64,000 bases of DNA from Xiphophorus maculatus (GCF_002775205.1 NC_036448.1:2091498-2155497), one strand, 5' to 3'. Shown: positions 50,412 through 63,329, counted from the first letter of the stretch. Notes: generated from the letters alone by a model not told the origin. Program-made: numbers and translations.

Positions 50412-51403
50412 GCTAACAACGCTCTGTGAAAATTACATTGATCTTTGCCATTACTTAATTGCAAGTTATTTTATAATGGTAACATAAACAATGTGTCTCC
50501 ACTTATATGTTGTTTAATGGTTACAACAGTACAATAAAAACTTTAGTAATTTCTGTGTTTCAGTATTGTCTGGAAAACTATAAATAGGATTTTGCCGCTT
50601 CCAGCGTCCAGGTTCTGCGTTACGGCCCTGCGTTTGGTGTCAGAGCGCAGGCACAGCGCTCCTCCTGCCGCTCCACACCTCTGATGTCCCATTGCACAGA
50701 TTTGTGACACTTATCTTAATATTAATAATTATAGTGGCGTTTAGTTACACAACTTTATGGACACGTTCATTCGTGGCTGTTTTCACGTTTATTGCGCTGT
50801 TCATATTAGTCTCGATGTTTACAGTTTTCTGGAGCGCCACGCGAAACTCAACGTCTTTCAGAGGTAATATATTAACTTGACATTAACAAATGTAGCCGTT
50901 CTCATCCGACTCATCTGTTGTACATGTACTCTGCGTTGTGTGTAATAGGCAAAGGGAACCAGGAGACGAGGACACCGGGGTGTATTGCAGCAGTAGGGCA
51001 GGTTTATTCTGTTTAAAACAAGAATATTCTCAGCACTCCAGTTCTTGGGCTCTGACTTTCCCACACACACCTCTCCCCACCGCAGCTTGGCGCGAACTGA
51101 GGAGGGCAGCGCGAACACACAGGATATGACGAGGAGACAGGAAACAAGAAAATAAAAGCTTCTCCGCCAAAATAAAATACAATTCAAAAACTAAGAAAAA
51201 CAAATACACAGGTAATGAGGATGGATTTGAGGTGAAATATAACCAGTTTTACACACTTGCTACACAAAGACACAGCGGGACGGATCATCCAGGAAATGAT
51301 GGACAGGGAGAGTCTGACTAAAACTAACTGGATGTCAGACAAATTCTGGGGTTTATGTCTGCTTATTTCCAAGCACAAAAAGCGCAACCTGCGCAAGCGA
51401 CTT
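50412..51403. other. Intergenic, moderately GC-rich
   Basis: 50600-50860 and 50940-51130 are GC-richer and carry CpGs, but frames (50692-50880 plus, 51187-50858 minus) have no recognised domain. Possibly the interior of an old element ending near 51640, where CACTAAGTAACTCGTTAC recalls the 50270-50411 motifs. Confidence 0.3.
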
Positions 51404-51427
51404 TAGAAAAAAAAAAAAAAAAAAAAA
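51404..51427. repeat. Poly(A) run
   Basis: About 23 consecutive A bases followed by CAAGCCC. Confidence 0.9.
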
Positions 51428-51984
51428 CAAGCCCAAAGCTGCTTATAATAATCGGACTTGGCGAGCGAGACTCAAAATACTCCCTGTTTTTCCAGTAACA
51501 AAATGCGCATCTCCCATTTCCCTCGACTGTTTATGTTTTTGTCGCTGCTGATACTGTCGCACAGAAACTCCCCAAGACACATAGAGGAAGTAAAATTTTG
51601 TACCGACGTCACTAACGCGTCACTAAGTAACTCGTTACTGACCTCACTGCATATTAGTCCATTAAACATGTGTGTCTAACCTGCTTCCTCTCATGATCTC
51701 TGTCCTTGTACTATCTGTTGTTTTTTAGTAACAGGCGTCAAGGTTGTATCTTCCTCTTTGTGTACTTATCAAGTTCTGCCATGTCTTTGAGTATCTTCAC
51801 AGCTCCAACTTGATCTCAAATCCATACATTCCCGTCCCCAGTCCATGTTCCATTTTTTTTCTGATTTCTTAACCTCCTCGCTTCTCTTGTAATTCCCTTT
51901 TTTTAATTTTTAATTTACAAACATGTTTGTTCCATTCCGTTTTTTATGCGTGCATTAAGACATCTTTCCTCTGTTGCTGATGAA

Positions 51985-52353
51985 TCAAACTCTAATAGCG
52001 GCTCTGGATTGCTCAGACTTCCTCCTTGACAAATAGATATTGCCTCGCTTTGAATGTTTATGTCTTGACTCTGAAGAAAACAAACGACCAGTTGCTCCAG
52101 CAGTTTTCTCCTCTGTGTCCGCTGTTAAATCTCCATTAGCTGTCGCTCTGGCATACATTCGGTGTCGAGTTTTAAGTCCTGTAATCACCAAATACTCTCT
52201 CTGCGTGTATTGTTCAAGTTTTCCAATTCTCTCCTGGAGCAAAGAATTCTTCTTATCCCGTTCTGTCAGCGTTGTTTGTAGTGACTTCCCATCATTTACA
52301 ACTTTGAGAAAAAGCTCCTGCTGCAGCGTTAACTTTGTCAGTTCCCCTGACAT
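51985..52353 (-). pseudogene. Retroelement ORF1-like remnant
   Basis: An open minus-strand frame from ATG 52353 begins MSGELTKLTLQQELFLKVV and contains ERIGKLEQYTQREYLVITGL, the coiled-coil-then-'LEQYxRRExLxIxGL' pattern that starts fish LINE ORF1-type proteins, followed by KTRHRMYARAT. After about residue 80 the original frame is lost: shifting one base gives FLQSQDINIQSEAISIC, the expected continuation. The RNA-binding C-terminal half is missing. Alternatively it comes from another transposon class that carries a similar protein. Confidence 0.6.
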
Positions 52354-52369
52354 GAAGCTTAGTGATCGT

Positions 52370-55300
52370 TAAAATGTTCTTAAATACAGGGTTAAAGCTG
52401 TATTTAGGTTCGTTACATTTGTCGAATGAGCAGGGATTGTGTGGCCTCTGCGATAATTTGAGTTTTTAAGAGCTATATTCACGTTAGCTTTCTGGCTAGC
52501 TGCGCCCTGGGCTACATTTCTTATTACTGTGTGGATATAACCACAATGTTTGTGTACAATGTTCAGCACTCAGTATGTGACAGTGTAATGTTTAAAACTG
52601 CTCTTGAAATAATATAATAACACTGGAAGCGAAAGGAGTAACGTCGTGTCCGTGTCGTGTCTGCTTTCGTTCTTCCCCTTTACAGGGTTATCAAAAACTC
52701 GTCCATGTCCTCTTCTGTTATATCTTTGTTTATGTTATTTGTGCTGTTCAGTCGTCACTTGGACCGTTGGCGTTAGTCGCTAACATTAGCTGCTAGCGTT
52801 AACTGCTACATTAACTGCTTAGCTCCTCCACCTCTATTGGTTGTATGTTTGTCTACAGGGAAAGTGTTCAGGTGCCCAACAAATGTAAAATGCATGCACA
52901 CAGTCTCTCTCCTCTACTCTGTTCCCTGTGTTTCCTTTTTGGCATCCATCACTGTCTATGGCAGTGGACTGCGAAACAAATTTCAATCACTATACATTAC
53001 AGGTTAAGATAGAGAGCTGGGAATGCGCTATATGTGCCAGCTTCGATTTTTAGGTAGCATCTACAGGTTCGTCCATCATTGCTCTGTGAGGCACCCTTGT
53101 GTGTTGGGCCCCAGACAAGATGTTGCCTTGGCACCCACCATCAATCACCCTATGTGCAGAAGGGAGGAATGCGCTACGGCTTGCAGGCCTCCCTCCTCTC
53201 AGCCACATGCTCCCCCCCTGCAGCTCTCTCAGACCTCTATCATGTGAATTATGAGTTTGAGCATATGTTGGGAATTTGATTTTGTCTCGTCTCTGCATGA
53301 TGTCCATAGGTCTTCATTTTTGGTTTGGTAGCAGCCAGAAGCTTGTGATTTTAATGGCGGAATATGATTAGGTATTAATTATGCCGGCTATGAGGAAAAC
53401 GAGGTTAGTTTAGATCCACCTGGCGCCACTCAGTTAAACTTGGGTCAGAGCTATTAAGAAAATATGAGGTCATACTTTAACTCTATTAGAGCTTTGCAAA
53501 GAAGCATAATCATAAAGGGATGAGATCATTTCAGAATGCTCAGCATTAAGGTGGAAGTGGTTGATGCCATGCAGCATTTTTATTTATGACTCCAGTTTTA
53601 GATGGACATTCCACCCACCTGTCTGTTCCTCTGATTGGCTACCGGAGTAACTGCCGTTTTATTTCCCTGTACATTTTCATTGAGAACATACAGCAGGTAA
53701 TGTCTCCCAATGCTTCTCTAACAACAGCTACTCTGATCATTTTTCTGTCAAAGTCAGGCAAATTATGATTCAGAAAGTCATCCAGTGTCCTTCACACATC
53801 ACAGCCAACCCATCAGAGATGTTGGTTGGTGGGTGGGTTTAATTAGGCCAGGTCAGAGATGCTCCACCCACCCCCACCACCAACCATGATCTCTACAATC
53901 CTCCCCAGCTCCAACATTATTCCCTGGTATCCCATCCACTTAACGTTCTGTGAAATCATATCCTCCTTTTTGGGGAAAAGAAGGAAATCAGAACAATAAA
54001 GTGACACATTTGAAAGAGTGGCAGCACTTCAGGGAAAAACAGTCAGTGATCCATTGAAAGTGAATACAGATCAGGGAAAGTCACTGCTATTTCTGCTTTT
54101 GTATTTTGTTGATTGTTATATTTCTACAGACATCAGGGTGACCTGTTAAAGCTTGTTTGAAAATTAAAAAAGAAGCTGATTACAGGCTGTTAAATTTTGT
54201 ACTAGTGGCAGATATTTTTCTGAATTTACGTAATACAGTTGTGGCATCATCGCTTGACTGACAGGAAGGCAATTACAATGGATTGTAATTGTAAAAAAAA
54301 ATGTCTGTGCAACTTTCCAATAAGCAGTCACTGCGCTGGACACAGGGCAGACCCAGTCATATCACAAAACATTTTCTCCCTTTGGCTCTCTGCCCAATGG
54401 CCAAGAAGGAGAGAAAACATAAAAAACATGCAGAGAAACTGAGAAACGTCCTTTTTAAACAAATACTGTCAAATGCCAAAATTACAGCTGTGTTTGCTAC
54501 AGAAAAAGCAGTAAGAATGACTGCTTTCAGAACACTAGATAGTATGAAATGAGTCAGCTGAAGCAAGCCAATCCTGGATAAATCTCGCAAAGTGAGAAAA
54601 TGTCAATAATATGCAATTAAATGCACAGGTTTATGTACTGTTTATGTCACCTGCACTACAGTTTGAACGTAATTTCTTTCCTTGTTTCAGCTGTTTCTCT
54701 ATGGCATTGATCTCCTGTTTCTTAAAAAAAGTAATCTCTGAAAACAGCTCCATTCTCTCTCCTCTCCATTTCTCCTCCTACTCGCCGCTGGTGGTTCTTT
54801 CTGTCCTCCATAGCGCCATGCTGCAGCTCTGCAGAGGACAGGAAGAACCCCGAAATGATTTTACTGTTGTTGACAATACAATGGAGAAAAGCATCATTTT
54901 ACAAGCAGCTTCTCGCAACTGAAGCAACACTAAACTGCTATGACAAATAATAAACATGAACAATGATAAATACAAAATCATCAGACCATGTTTTGTTACA
55001 TCCTATTTTAATCTATTGGCAGCCATAATAAAAACATTAACTTAGTTCATCTTATTAAGAATGAATCCATTGTGATTAATTCACAGCAACTCTGACTTTG
55101 TGTTAGTCTATCGCAAAATACATTTATTGTTGAAGTGCTTAAAAGTTTTGTAATAAAAATTCTTCTGTAAGTCGCTGTACGTGAGATCAGCTCTTCTCTT
55201 ATAGGAAATAAATATAAGTTTAGCAGTAAACACATTTACCTTGAGTTAAAGTTACATTTGCTTTCTACTCCTCTAAGATTCATTCTGTCTTATTTTACTT

Positions 55301-55617
55301 AAACCTGAAATCTAAGTGCAATATTGGAGCATTTTGGTATTATAATTGTAATGTTGTAATATTGTAATATTTTGCATGTTTCAGGTTGCTAAGCAATGGC
55401 TGATTTTGTGAGCACACACTTTATGTTGACTATCATTATACAGTATTTATTTAGGTCTGTATTTAGCTTATATATTTTAGAGTCATACCCTAATTTATGT
55501 TAACAATTGTTCCTCCTCATATTTAGGAAACTGTAGTAATCTGTAAACTGTAATAATTTTGTGTGGATGAAACAATGAAAGTGTTTTATAAGCGTACGTT
55601 TAAAATGTATCTACATA
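52370..55617. other. Intergenic, no gene supported
   Basis: A G/T versus A/C fold-back is at 53824-53886 (GGTTGGTGGGTGGGT against ACCCACCCCCACCACCAACC). The stretch 53020-53310 is GC-richer with overlapping frames on both strands and may be an old element. The remainder is AT-rich and featureless. Confidence 0.4.
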
Positions 55618-56168
55618 CATAGGCGTAAATCCCAGTGGGGGAGGGTGGTCCGGACCCCCCCAATCTTGGAAAAGTCTAGTATTGCCCCCCCTCCCCTTCA
55701 TTTTTAGGTCCCCCCTACCTTAGTTAGAACAATGGTTCAGTGCAACTTGAAAACGGAGCAACAGGCTCCGTTAGAGCCACTGAAGTGATGAGCTAGCTGT
55801 TAGCTGTGGCGCTGCATCACAAACATAAAACCCTCCAACAAGTAAATACTTTAAACAAAAGACATGTAACACCTTTTATTTACATTCACTGCTCAATAAG
55901 AAGAAACACATTAACAGTAAAGATCAGACTGCAGTCCGTTATTTTCTTACTTTGGCTGAATCTTGATAAGCTGCCTCATTAGCAAAACTGCTACGCTGCT
56001 TTCATAGACTTGAGCTTTTTTGTCAAAGGTAGAAACATCTCATTCATATTTAACTCTTTAACTTTTAGTTAATAGACCCTTTTCACATGACGTCACACAA
56101 CTTCCGTTTTGGCTCGAAGCTGTGTATCCTTAGTTCCGGTGTACATAGTAAGTAATGATAAAGTTGTC

Positions 56169-56283
<115 letters not shown>

Positions 56284-56326
56284 TATAAATCTGACAGCAT
56301 ATGTTGATCAGACAGATCACCGGAGC

Positions 56327-56474
56327 ATGGAGTTTACACAGTCTCTAAAACATTTGCCTAAAATAAGATTTGAAGATATATCACGATTTGCAAACCAGTT
56401 CTCTCTGACAAAAAAATCTAAATTAGACATAGGCTACAAATTCTTCACCGAACAATACCTGTTTGACTATGAAG
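56327..56474 (+). pseudogene. First coding exon of a transposon protein (YqaJ-type candidate)
   Basis: ATG at 56327 opens 49 codons ending at a GAAG|GTAGGT donor. It begins MEFTQSLKHLPKIRFEDISR and ends GYKFFTEQYLFDYE, resembling the short N-terminal exon of fish transposon proteins with a YqaJ recombinase domain, where a 'GYKFFxExYxxD' segment precedes the intron. The downstream exons are absent, so the exon is orphaned. The family link is from recollection of the pattern only. Confidence 0.4.
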
Positions 56475-56995
56475 GTAGGTATTTTTGTTTTGCGTAACCG
56501 TTAGCTTAGCATTAGTGAATTTTGTTAGCTAGCTAACTACGTGACATAACTGTTCCTTAACCAGACCTTTTTACTGTTTTTGAACTATAACGTTTTAGGC
56601 TCTAATCTTGATCAGATTATTAAATTATAGACTGGAGTTGCCACTCATCCCATAAAATAGGGATTTGTTTGTTATAAGCAGAGATGTCCGGTGCCGCCGC
56701 TGCTTTGTAATGTCTTTAATCGGACCACTTTTTCGGTAACGAATAATCTAACGAGTTCGTATTTCAAATCCAGTAATCAGATTAAAGTTATTTATCCAAA
56801 TCATTGCACATTAATATTTTCTTGTGTATTTATTTTTATTCCTTCTTTGCGTCTTTGGGAGAGACTCTGTGACAGTTAGCAGTGACAGAAACATGAACAG
56901 TGCATGGAGATGCGCATTTTGTTGCTGGAAAAACAGAAATATCGTCAAGCCCAACTGTTATTTGTGGCTTTTGTCTTGTTTTTATTTTCCATTAA

Positions 56996-57375
56996 TACAG
57001 AAAATGAACCTCTAAACGTTACATCACTGACAGGCGGCGGTGTATATGTTTCCTAACTGTGGCTAAAGCTGCTGCTAGCTGGTTTACTCATGATCGGAAG
57101 CTGGTTCCTTTGAATACAGTTGGAGAATGGTAAATTGACAATGACTGATAACGGTTATCTAACACGTAAACACCGTTTTATAAAACACAGAAAGTGAACC
57201 TCTAAACGTTACAGCGCTGACAGAGAGTATATTTTTCCTAAATGTGGCTAAAGCTGCTGCTAGGTGGTTTACTCTCCGATCGGAGGCTGTTTATTTTATA
57301 CACAGATAGAGAATGGTGAATTTACAATGATTAGTAACAGCTATCTAACACTTAAATGCTGTTATTATTAAACTT
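56996..57375. repeat. Tandem duplication, two 190-bp units
   Basis: Unit 1 (56996-57185) and unit 2 (57186-57375) share GTGAACCTCTAAACGTTACA-like starts, TGTGGCTAAAGCTGCTGCTA, GGTTTACTC, GATCGGA, GAGAATGGT and TATCTAACAC in the same order, at roughly 80% identity. Confidence 0.9.
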
Positions 57376-58468
57376 ACCTTTTATTATATCCTTAAGATTA
57401 TGAGAATGCGAGAAGTTTTCAGCTTGGTTCCCAAGGCAAAATCACACCGGAAGTAAAGATACCCAGTTTTGAGTTATGGCGGCCATTGTCTGACGTCACT
57501 GTGAAAAGGGTCTATTAGAAGAGTTTGAAACGGGAGGGAGGAGCTGAGGAGTGGCCGACAGCTCTGTGTGTGGAAGCCGAGAACAGAAGAGAGAACAGGT
57601 AGAAAAAAACAGAAAGCTGTGCCGTTATTTCTCACTGTCTTCAACGTAGAGCCTTTAAAATCACAAAATAAAATCTGAATATTTTTCTATATAAACCTTG
57701 GTGCTTTAAGTGTTATGTTTACGTTATAATAGCCACCAGATATTCATTTATATCTACCTGCTGGTTCTCAGTCATCCAGGACATGGCAAAACTAAAAAAG
57801 GCTTAAAAATAAAGCAACTTAAGTTATAATTTAAACAGCCTATAACTTGTATTGGGAGCCATTACAATAAATCAGTGTTTATGAGGAATTTTATTGAGAG
57901 CAGTTACTTATTAAAGGTTTTTTATTTAGAACCTTACATTTTTGTAAAGGTGTAGCAGAGAGATTAGATCAGTGAGACTGAACAAAACTCGTATCTAAGC
58001 AACATTTGAATTTTAGTTTTACTTCTCAACAGGTTACTTAGAAAAACACGTTTGATGTGTATTACTAGTCATTTTTGGTCCTGCAGCTTGAATTTTAACT
58101 AATGTAATATGTTACATTTCACTGTAACTTTGCTGAACCCCCCTTTGCTAAGACCCCAAAATCGGTCTTAAGAAATGTTCTTGTTTATGGTTCCCCCCAA
58201 TAAGATGGGATTTACGCCCTTTGCCTTCTACATAGGTCCTATTGCAAATAGCCTGCAGCTATTGTTTTCTCTGAAGCAATTCGAACAAGACATTCTAGCA
58301 TTCAGTTACGAGAAGTAATAAACAGAATTAACAAAATGGCTATTGAAAAAATGGATATTGTTCTATAATGGTATAGGAAAGTCAATACATGAATTCAATT
58401 TTATCTTCTGTAAATGACAGCAGTGACTAAATTGCCAGTCAAGCAGTTATTTGTTGAAAAACACTCTG

Positions 58469-58616
58469 TGGCATAGGTGTAACTTCCTGAAGGACTGGTG
58501 TGGACATGTCTCCACCAACTCTGGCATGAAGGGAACAGTCCCCACCAATATTTCCTGCACCTTTTGTTCTTTATGTGACTCATCGAGTTACATCTATGTA
58601 ACGTAACTTTATGCCA
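58469..58616. mobile_element. Short TIR element related to the neighbouring hATs
   Basis: Left GTGGCATAGGTGTAACTTCC; reverse complement of the right end, TTGGCATAAAGTTACGTTAC. The CATAGGxGTAA start recalls the hAT at 55618. No target duplication could be fixed. Confidence 0.35.
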
Positions 58617-58618
58617 AC

Positions 58619-58655
58619 GACAACGTGTATGTAGCCAAGTTACATACACGTTGTC
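58619..58655. repeat. Perfect hairpin, 15-bp stem, 7-base loop
   Basis: GACAACGTGTATGTA, loop GCCAAGT, then exact reverse complement TACATACACGTTGTC. Confidence 0.95.
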
Positions 58656-58737
58656 TTCAAAAAATTAACAGACAGGTAATGCTATTTAAAATTCCTTTGT
58701 AAAACGTAAATGGCAAGTCCGCTCAGTGATCTAGTGC

Positions 58738-58965
58738 ACAGGTGTCAAACTCCAGTCCTCAAGGGTCGCTGTCCTGCAGTTTTTAGATGTGCCACAGGTA
58801 CAAAACCCTGGAATGAAATGACTTAATTACTGTACCTCCTCCTTGTGTAGATCAGTTCTCCAGAGTCTTAATGACCTAATTATTCTATTCAGGTGTGGAG
58901 CAGCAGAGGCACATCTAAAAGGTGCAGGACACCGGCCCTTGAGGACTGAATTGGACATCACGTGG
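58738..58965. mobile_element. hAT-type MITE
   Basis: Left part CAGGTGTCAAACTCCAGTCC, TCAAGGGTCGCTGTCCTGCA; right part reverse-complemented reads GATGTCCAATTCAGTCCTCA, AGGGCCGGTGTCCTGCACCT. Long imperfect inverted repeats of 60 bp or more. The frames that cross it are not genes. Confidence 0.65.
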
Positions 58966-59633
58966 CTTACTGTGCGCGCCCGTGCACTGCGCAGTGGCAG
59001 CGCGCCACATGCGCTGTTGCTTTGCATTGAGTCTGGAATATCGGTGCTTGGGGAAATGACACAATCAAGCAAAGAATCTGAGAAGGGGACGCAAAGTTTT
59101 GAAATTGTCAACACTGTGATAGCAAGACAACAATGTCCAAAGGGATCACATTTCACAGGTCAGTAAAAATCTTTAATTAAAAAATATATATAAAGAAAGT
59201 GGAGAGGTTAGTCATGATAGATTAACTTTTATCACTTTAACACATGGGCGTAGGTTTGGGTATGGACGGTCGTGACATGTCACGACCAATATTCAAGGGA
59301 TATAAAATAGTCCCGACCAATTTTTGCCATATTAATCAAAAAAAAAAAAATAACGTATTTTTTAACAAAAACAAAATAAATAAACGAAAATCTACACTGA
59401 TTAGTTTAATATTTCAATATACTACGCAGTGGTAGCATTCATTTTAAAATTCGCTGTTATGAACTATGACGACCCATGCCGCTATTGGCTCAAAGAACGT
59501 GGATCTACGTTCTTTGATTAGCTGCAACAGGCGGCGGCCAGCTGGCCACACGCGGAACGGAAGCTTGGTCCATGGTGCTGAAAGTGAACGCGTCTCCTTC
59601 TGAGTTTGACATTTATTATGAGTCTCCGAGACC

Positions 59634-59898
59634 ATGTCGCCACCAAAAAAGAAAAGGACGACAGACATTAGAAGTTATTTCGCTACCTCGGCTGTAAGTA
59701 CAGTGAGTGGACCCATAAGTTAGATATCTATCACGCAACGCATTTGTTGTAAAGTCCGGTGTTTAGTACGGTCAGCACTGAATGTGAGGTAGAATAGGTC
59801 TGTTAATTATGTAATATTTTTTCACATAGGATGCTCAGACAGCAGAGCAAGGGGCAGAGCAGAACGATGGAGAGGTGGCTGGAGCTTCAGGGCTCCAG
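59634..59898 (+). pseudogene. N-terminal exons of a hAT transposase-like protein
   Basis: Exon 1, 59634-59693, encodes MSPPKKKRTTDIRSYFATSA and ends at GCT|GTAAGT. Exon 2, 59830-59898, begins after CACATAG, encodes DAQTAEQGAEQNDGEVAGAS then GLQ, and ends at CAG|GTGAGG, all in phase 0. A basic patch followed by a DIxSYF motif is the usual start of fish ZMYM/TTF-type hAT transposase proteins; the motif also resembles a PCNA-interacting box. The zinc-finger, RNase-H-like and dimerization parts are deleted. Confidence 0.6.
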
Positions 59899-60119
59899 GT
59901 GAGGTGTTACTTATACTGTGAAATTATCTCAGTGAATATGGCATTTGAAGTGTTAGTCTTAAATTAAGTTAAGCTAGTGTGAATACAAACCAGGTTACGC
60001 TGCTGAATTTTGAAAAGGAAAAAGTAAAGTGTTCTTGAACTGATCTGCTGAGTTTACACAAGACGTATGATCAAGTTATGGTTATGGTTGGGGGGAGGGG
60101 TTATTAAGCCAATGTGGTG

Positions 60120-60170
60120 CCCCCCCCACCCCACTGGTCAAAAATGGTCGGGGAGGGGGGGGGGGGTTGG
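60120..60170. repeat. C-run / G-run pair inside the hAT element
   Basis: CCCCCCCCACCCCACTGG faces GGTCGGGGAGGGGGGGGGGG across a short AAAA-containing loop, so the strand can fold back or form G-quadruplexes. Confidence 0.75.
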
Positions 60171-60228
60171 TCAGTAAGTTGTAAGGTCCCACTAAAACTT
60201 AGACCAAACCTACGCCCTTGCTTTAACA

Positions 60229-62399
60229 TGTACTCTTGGTGCGCAGTTCGGAGTATTTCGGCAGACAGATAATCAGAAGTGCAGGTGTTTAAGATGGCTA
60301 ATCAACCACCGCTAGTGTTCAGGCGACCACTTCCTAATGATCACAAAATGGAAATTCAGAAACACAAATCTGCAACAGACAGAATATTCTGATTGGTGTT
60401 TGTACGTCCGTTTTTGTGTGGTAAATGTTTTTGTGGGTTTTCTTTTGTGTGTTAATTCCTGAACGTAATATTTGCTCTGCGCTCTCAGGGCTGTTGTTTA
60501 TTGGTTTGCATAACCAATAAATAAACGAGTCTGCGTGTGACGTTAAGCTGACAGACTGAGACAAAAAGCAAACTGTTTTTCTACATTCGTCTCCTGGACA
60601 AATTGCATCATTTGTTCGTAGAACGTGGCAATATTCAGAACAATCATCAAATAGGATGAAATATTTCATAATGCATATAGGAGCCAAAGTTTGTTCAATT
60701 TTAAATCATGGCTCCTATTAAGTAAAATTAAATTATGGGCCACTATAAAGAGAAATTTGCTCTGTTCTCTCTTGTTTCTAGAACTGACAGAAACCAAACT
60801 GTAGATTTATTAGGAGAAAGAATATATATTTTACATATCTGTACTGGGACTGCATGTGGAAATTAGCATTTTTGCTATAACCTGGAACAATGCATCTTTC
60901 CTTTTAAAAGGTTAATGAAATATGCTACATTGACTCTATATAAATAAACAGAACTTAGTGGCTGGAGATCCTCTTCTATCGCCTGACAATAACCTCAGTT
61001 TGGGTGGGCAGTGCCCCCAAATATAGTCAGGCCATCACCTTTGTGCGCAATTCTGCTCGATTCTCATTTCCCTTCACTGCTTTGTCTGGGCTTTCTCCCA
61101 CCGATAAAGATGAACTTATACATGACATTTTTATTTCTGTTAGATGTTTTCATTTCATAACTTATTCTAAGAGTTTTAACCAAAGATGCACTAAGGAAAA
61201 CTGTTTGTGATTAATTTTTTAGCATTATAAAATCAAACTTGATAAAATCAGCGTCTTCTTTAGTTTGACATTAAGAGGTTGTCTTTTCTTATCTGACAGT
61301 TTTTAATGCAAAATGTAGGTAAAAATAAAAGTGTGTTTTAGGAATAGGCTACTCTTACATAACTGCAGCATTGCAGAAAGCTGCATCACAGCATAATATT
61401 GTCACTTATCATTCTGAATTGCTTGCTGAGGCTTTGGCTGTACCAACAACTGCCTACAGCGAATGTCCTTCGTGGATATCACTTATAAACGAGGCAAGAC
61501 AAGAATGGAGGATGGGTGAAAAGGAAAAGCACTAACGATTTGGGGATTACTGTCATTAATAACAAATCACTAAAATGCACTGGATTCACTTGAGGAAATT
61601 TTTTTAATTTTGCTGCACATAGCAGACATGACCACACTGACTTCTATGAGTTTCAGCTTGATCTGCTTTGATCAGCTACCAGTCAGTGAGAAATTTAAAA
61701 AACACAAATCGACCTTTTGCCTGATTGCAACCCTCTTCATGTCAAGACTGTTACTGAGGGAAGACGATTCAAGGTGAATATTTTCAGTATTTTTAAGAAA
61801 AAAAATTACAGACGAAGGAACCACAGAGAAGAAGCTTAATAAAAGTAAAGGTGTCAAAGATTTCTGCAGTTCACTGAGGCTGCAAGAGACAAGGAGAAAA
61901 AAACAGAAAGCCTGACATTTGCTACTCTGTTTAATCTTTTGGAATATTTAGCTTCCCAGTCATGATAAATACTTAGTTGGTAAAATAAATGTTTAGCTTG
62001 CTAATTAAATAGTTAGTTTGAAACGGTGACATTCATAAATCAGTCTGAATAACGGATGATTTATGAATTTCATAAATCAATCTGTGACATTCATAAATCA
62101 ATCTGAATAACATAATAAAAACATGACTATAAAAAATTAAGACAGTTTTTCCTCTAACAACTGGCTAAATAACTTAAATTATTGTTGTTAATTTTAGACA
62201 AACGGAACCCCATAGATGAAAGAAAAGACTCTTTAAAAACCCTATGTTCTGTTATTAAGCAAAGAAATTACTCTGATGATCTCACCTGAGTTAAAAATAA
62301 AGGAGTTTATTATAAATTAATTAAATTAATAATTTACATTTTTCTTTTATTTTAGAGCATATGTAACAGGTGAGCTTACATTAGTCAAATTTCAGGTGA
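60229..62399. other. Intergenic, nothing recognised
   Basis: AT-rich. Near 62025-62110 CATAAATCAGTCTGAATAAC and CATAAATCAATCTGAATAAC are a short tandem duplication. No gene. Confidence 0.45.
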
Positions 62400-63329
62400 A
62401 TTATGACTAATGTTTGTTCTTGTTAAGAGACCTTCTATAGGCTACGTCCCCTATGCAGTCATTTTCCTTGCTCCCATTTGTGTCTGTAATTACACACCTC
62501 TGATTAAGTGCCTGAGTGAATAATGCAGCCAGCCAGAGGAGTCCTCTGATGCCTGTGGTTTTTCTTCTACCCCTCCCTTTCCCTGCGGAATACCATGCAT
62601 GGGTCTCCCCCCGCTGTGTGACCTGCGGGGTGACGGGGAAACCTGCCATCCATGCGCCCGGACACCCTCAATGCCAGCTCCTCTAAAAATAGTGCGGAGG
62701 TGATAAATAATAAACCCGATCCCCATATGCCACGCATCCCTCCACCTTCCTCCTGACTTCAACCCGTGGGCTGAATCGAATGACTTCATCTGCTGGGAAC
62801 ACGTTGTGAAGAAATGCACAGGATAACAATTAGTGGTTGTCATTTAAAAGACAAAAGCTGCGCAAGTGGAGATATGGCTCTGCGTGTATTAACTCGCCTC
62901 GTCGTGACTTTAATATTATTTAGCAGTTTGGGATGTAAGAGACATAAAATCAATGCTTTTAATAGCACTGCTGAGACAGGCCTGCATTAGAGGCTGCAGA
63001 TATATACGTCTATCTTTATAAAAAGCCGTTCTATGTTTATGACTCTAGGTTTACTGCTGAACAGCCTCCCTGATCAACACATTAGTCCCATTAATAAAAG
63101 CCCCTCCCTCCTGTTCCCCCCACTCAGCACGAGTTCTGCCCCAGCATCATTTTAAAACACCTGTATAATTTAACACTCCATGCTAAAATGAAAGCAGGCA
63201 GTACCGTCCTGTGCAGAGAGGATGACACGACGCTCCCTTCTGTTTTTTCCTGGCTGTCTGGTCACGATTCAAAGCCCCCATAGCAGGGAGCTTTGTGTTG
63301 ATGCTGCTGCAGTTGAAGTCCGCATGGGA
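62400..63329. promoter_or_regulatory. Possible regulatory block with MEF2-type site
   Basis: GC-richer than its surroundings, with no gene. CTAAAAATAG at 62683-62692 is an exact MEF2 consensus. TTATAAAAAGCC at about 63018 is TATA-like. It may lie upstream of a gene to the right of the window. Confidence 0.3.

Larger units (their letters stand above)
59243..60220 (+). mobile_element. Non-autonomous hAT transposon with 8-bp target duplication
   Basis: Element ends CATGGGCGTAGGTTTGG and CCAAACCTACGCCCTTG are inverted repeats, and the 8-bp word CTTTAACA flanks it exactly on both sides (59235-59242 and 60221-60228). Length is 978 bp. Perfect target duplication and well-matched ends point to recent insertion. 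It retains two small coding exons of a transposase-like protein (59634-59693, 59830-59898) and nothing of the catalytic or dimerization region. Confidence 0.92.
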
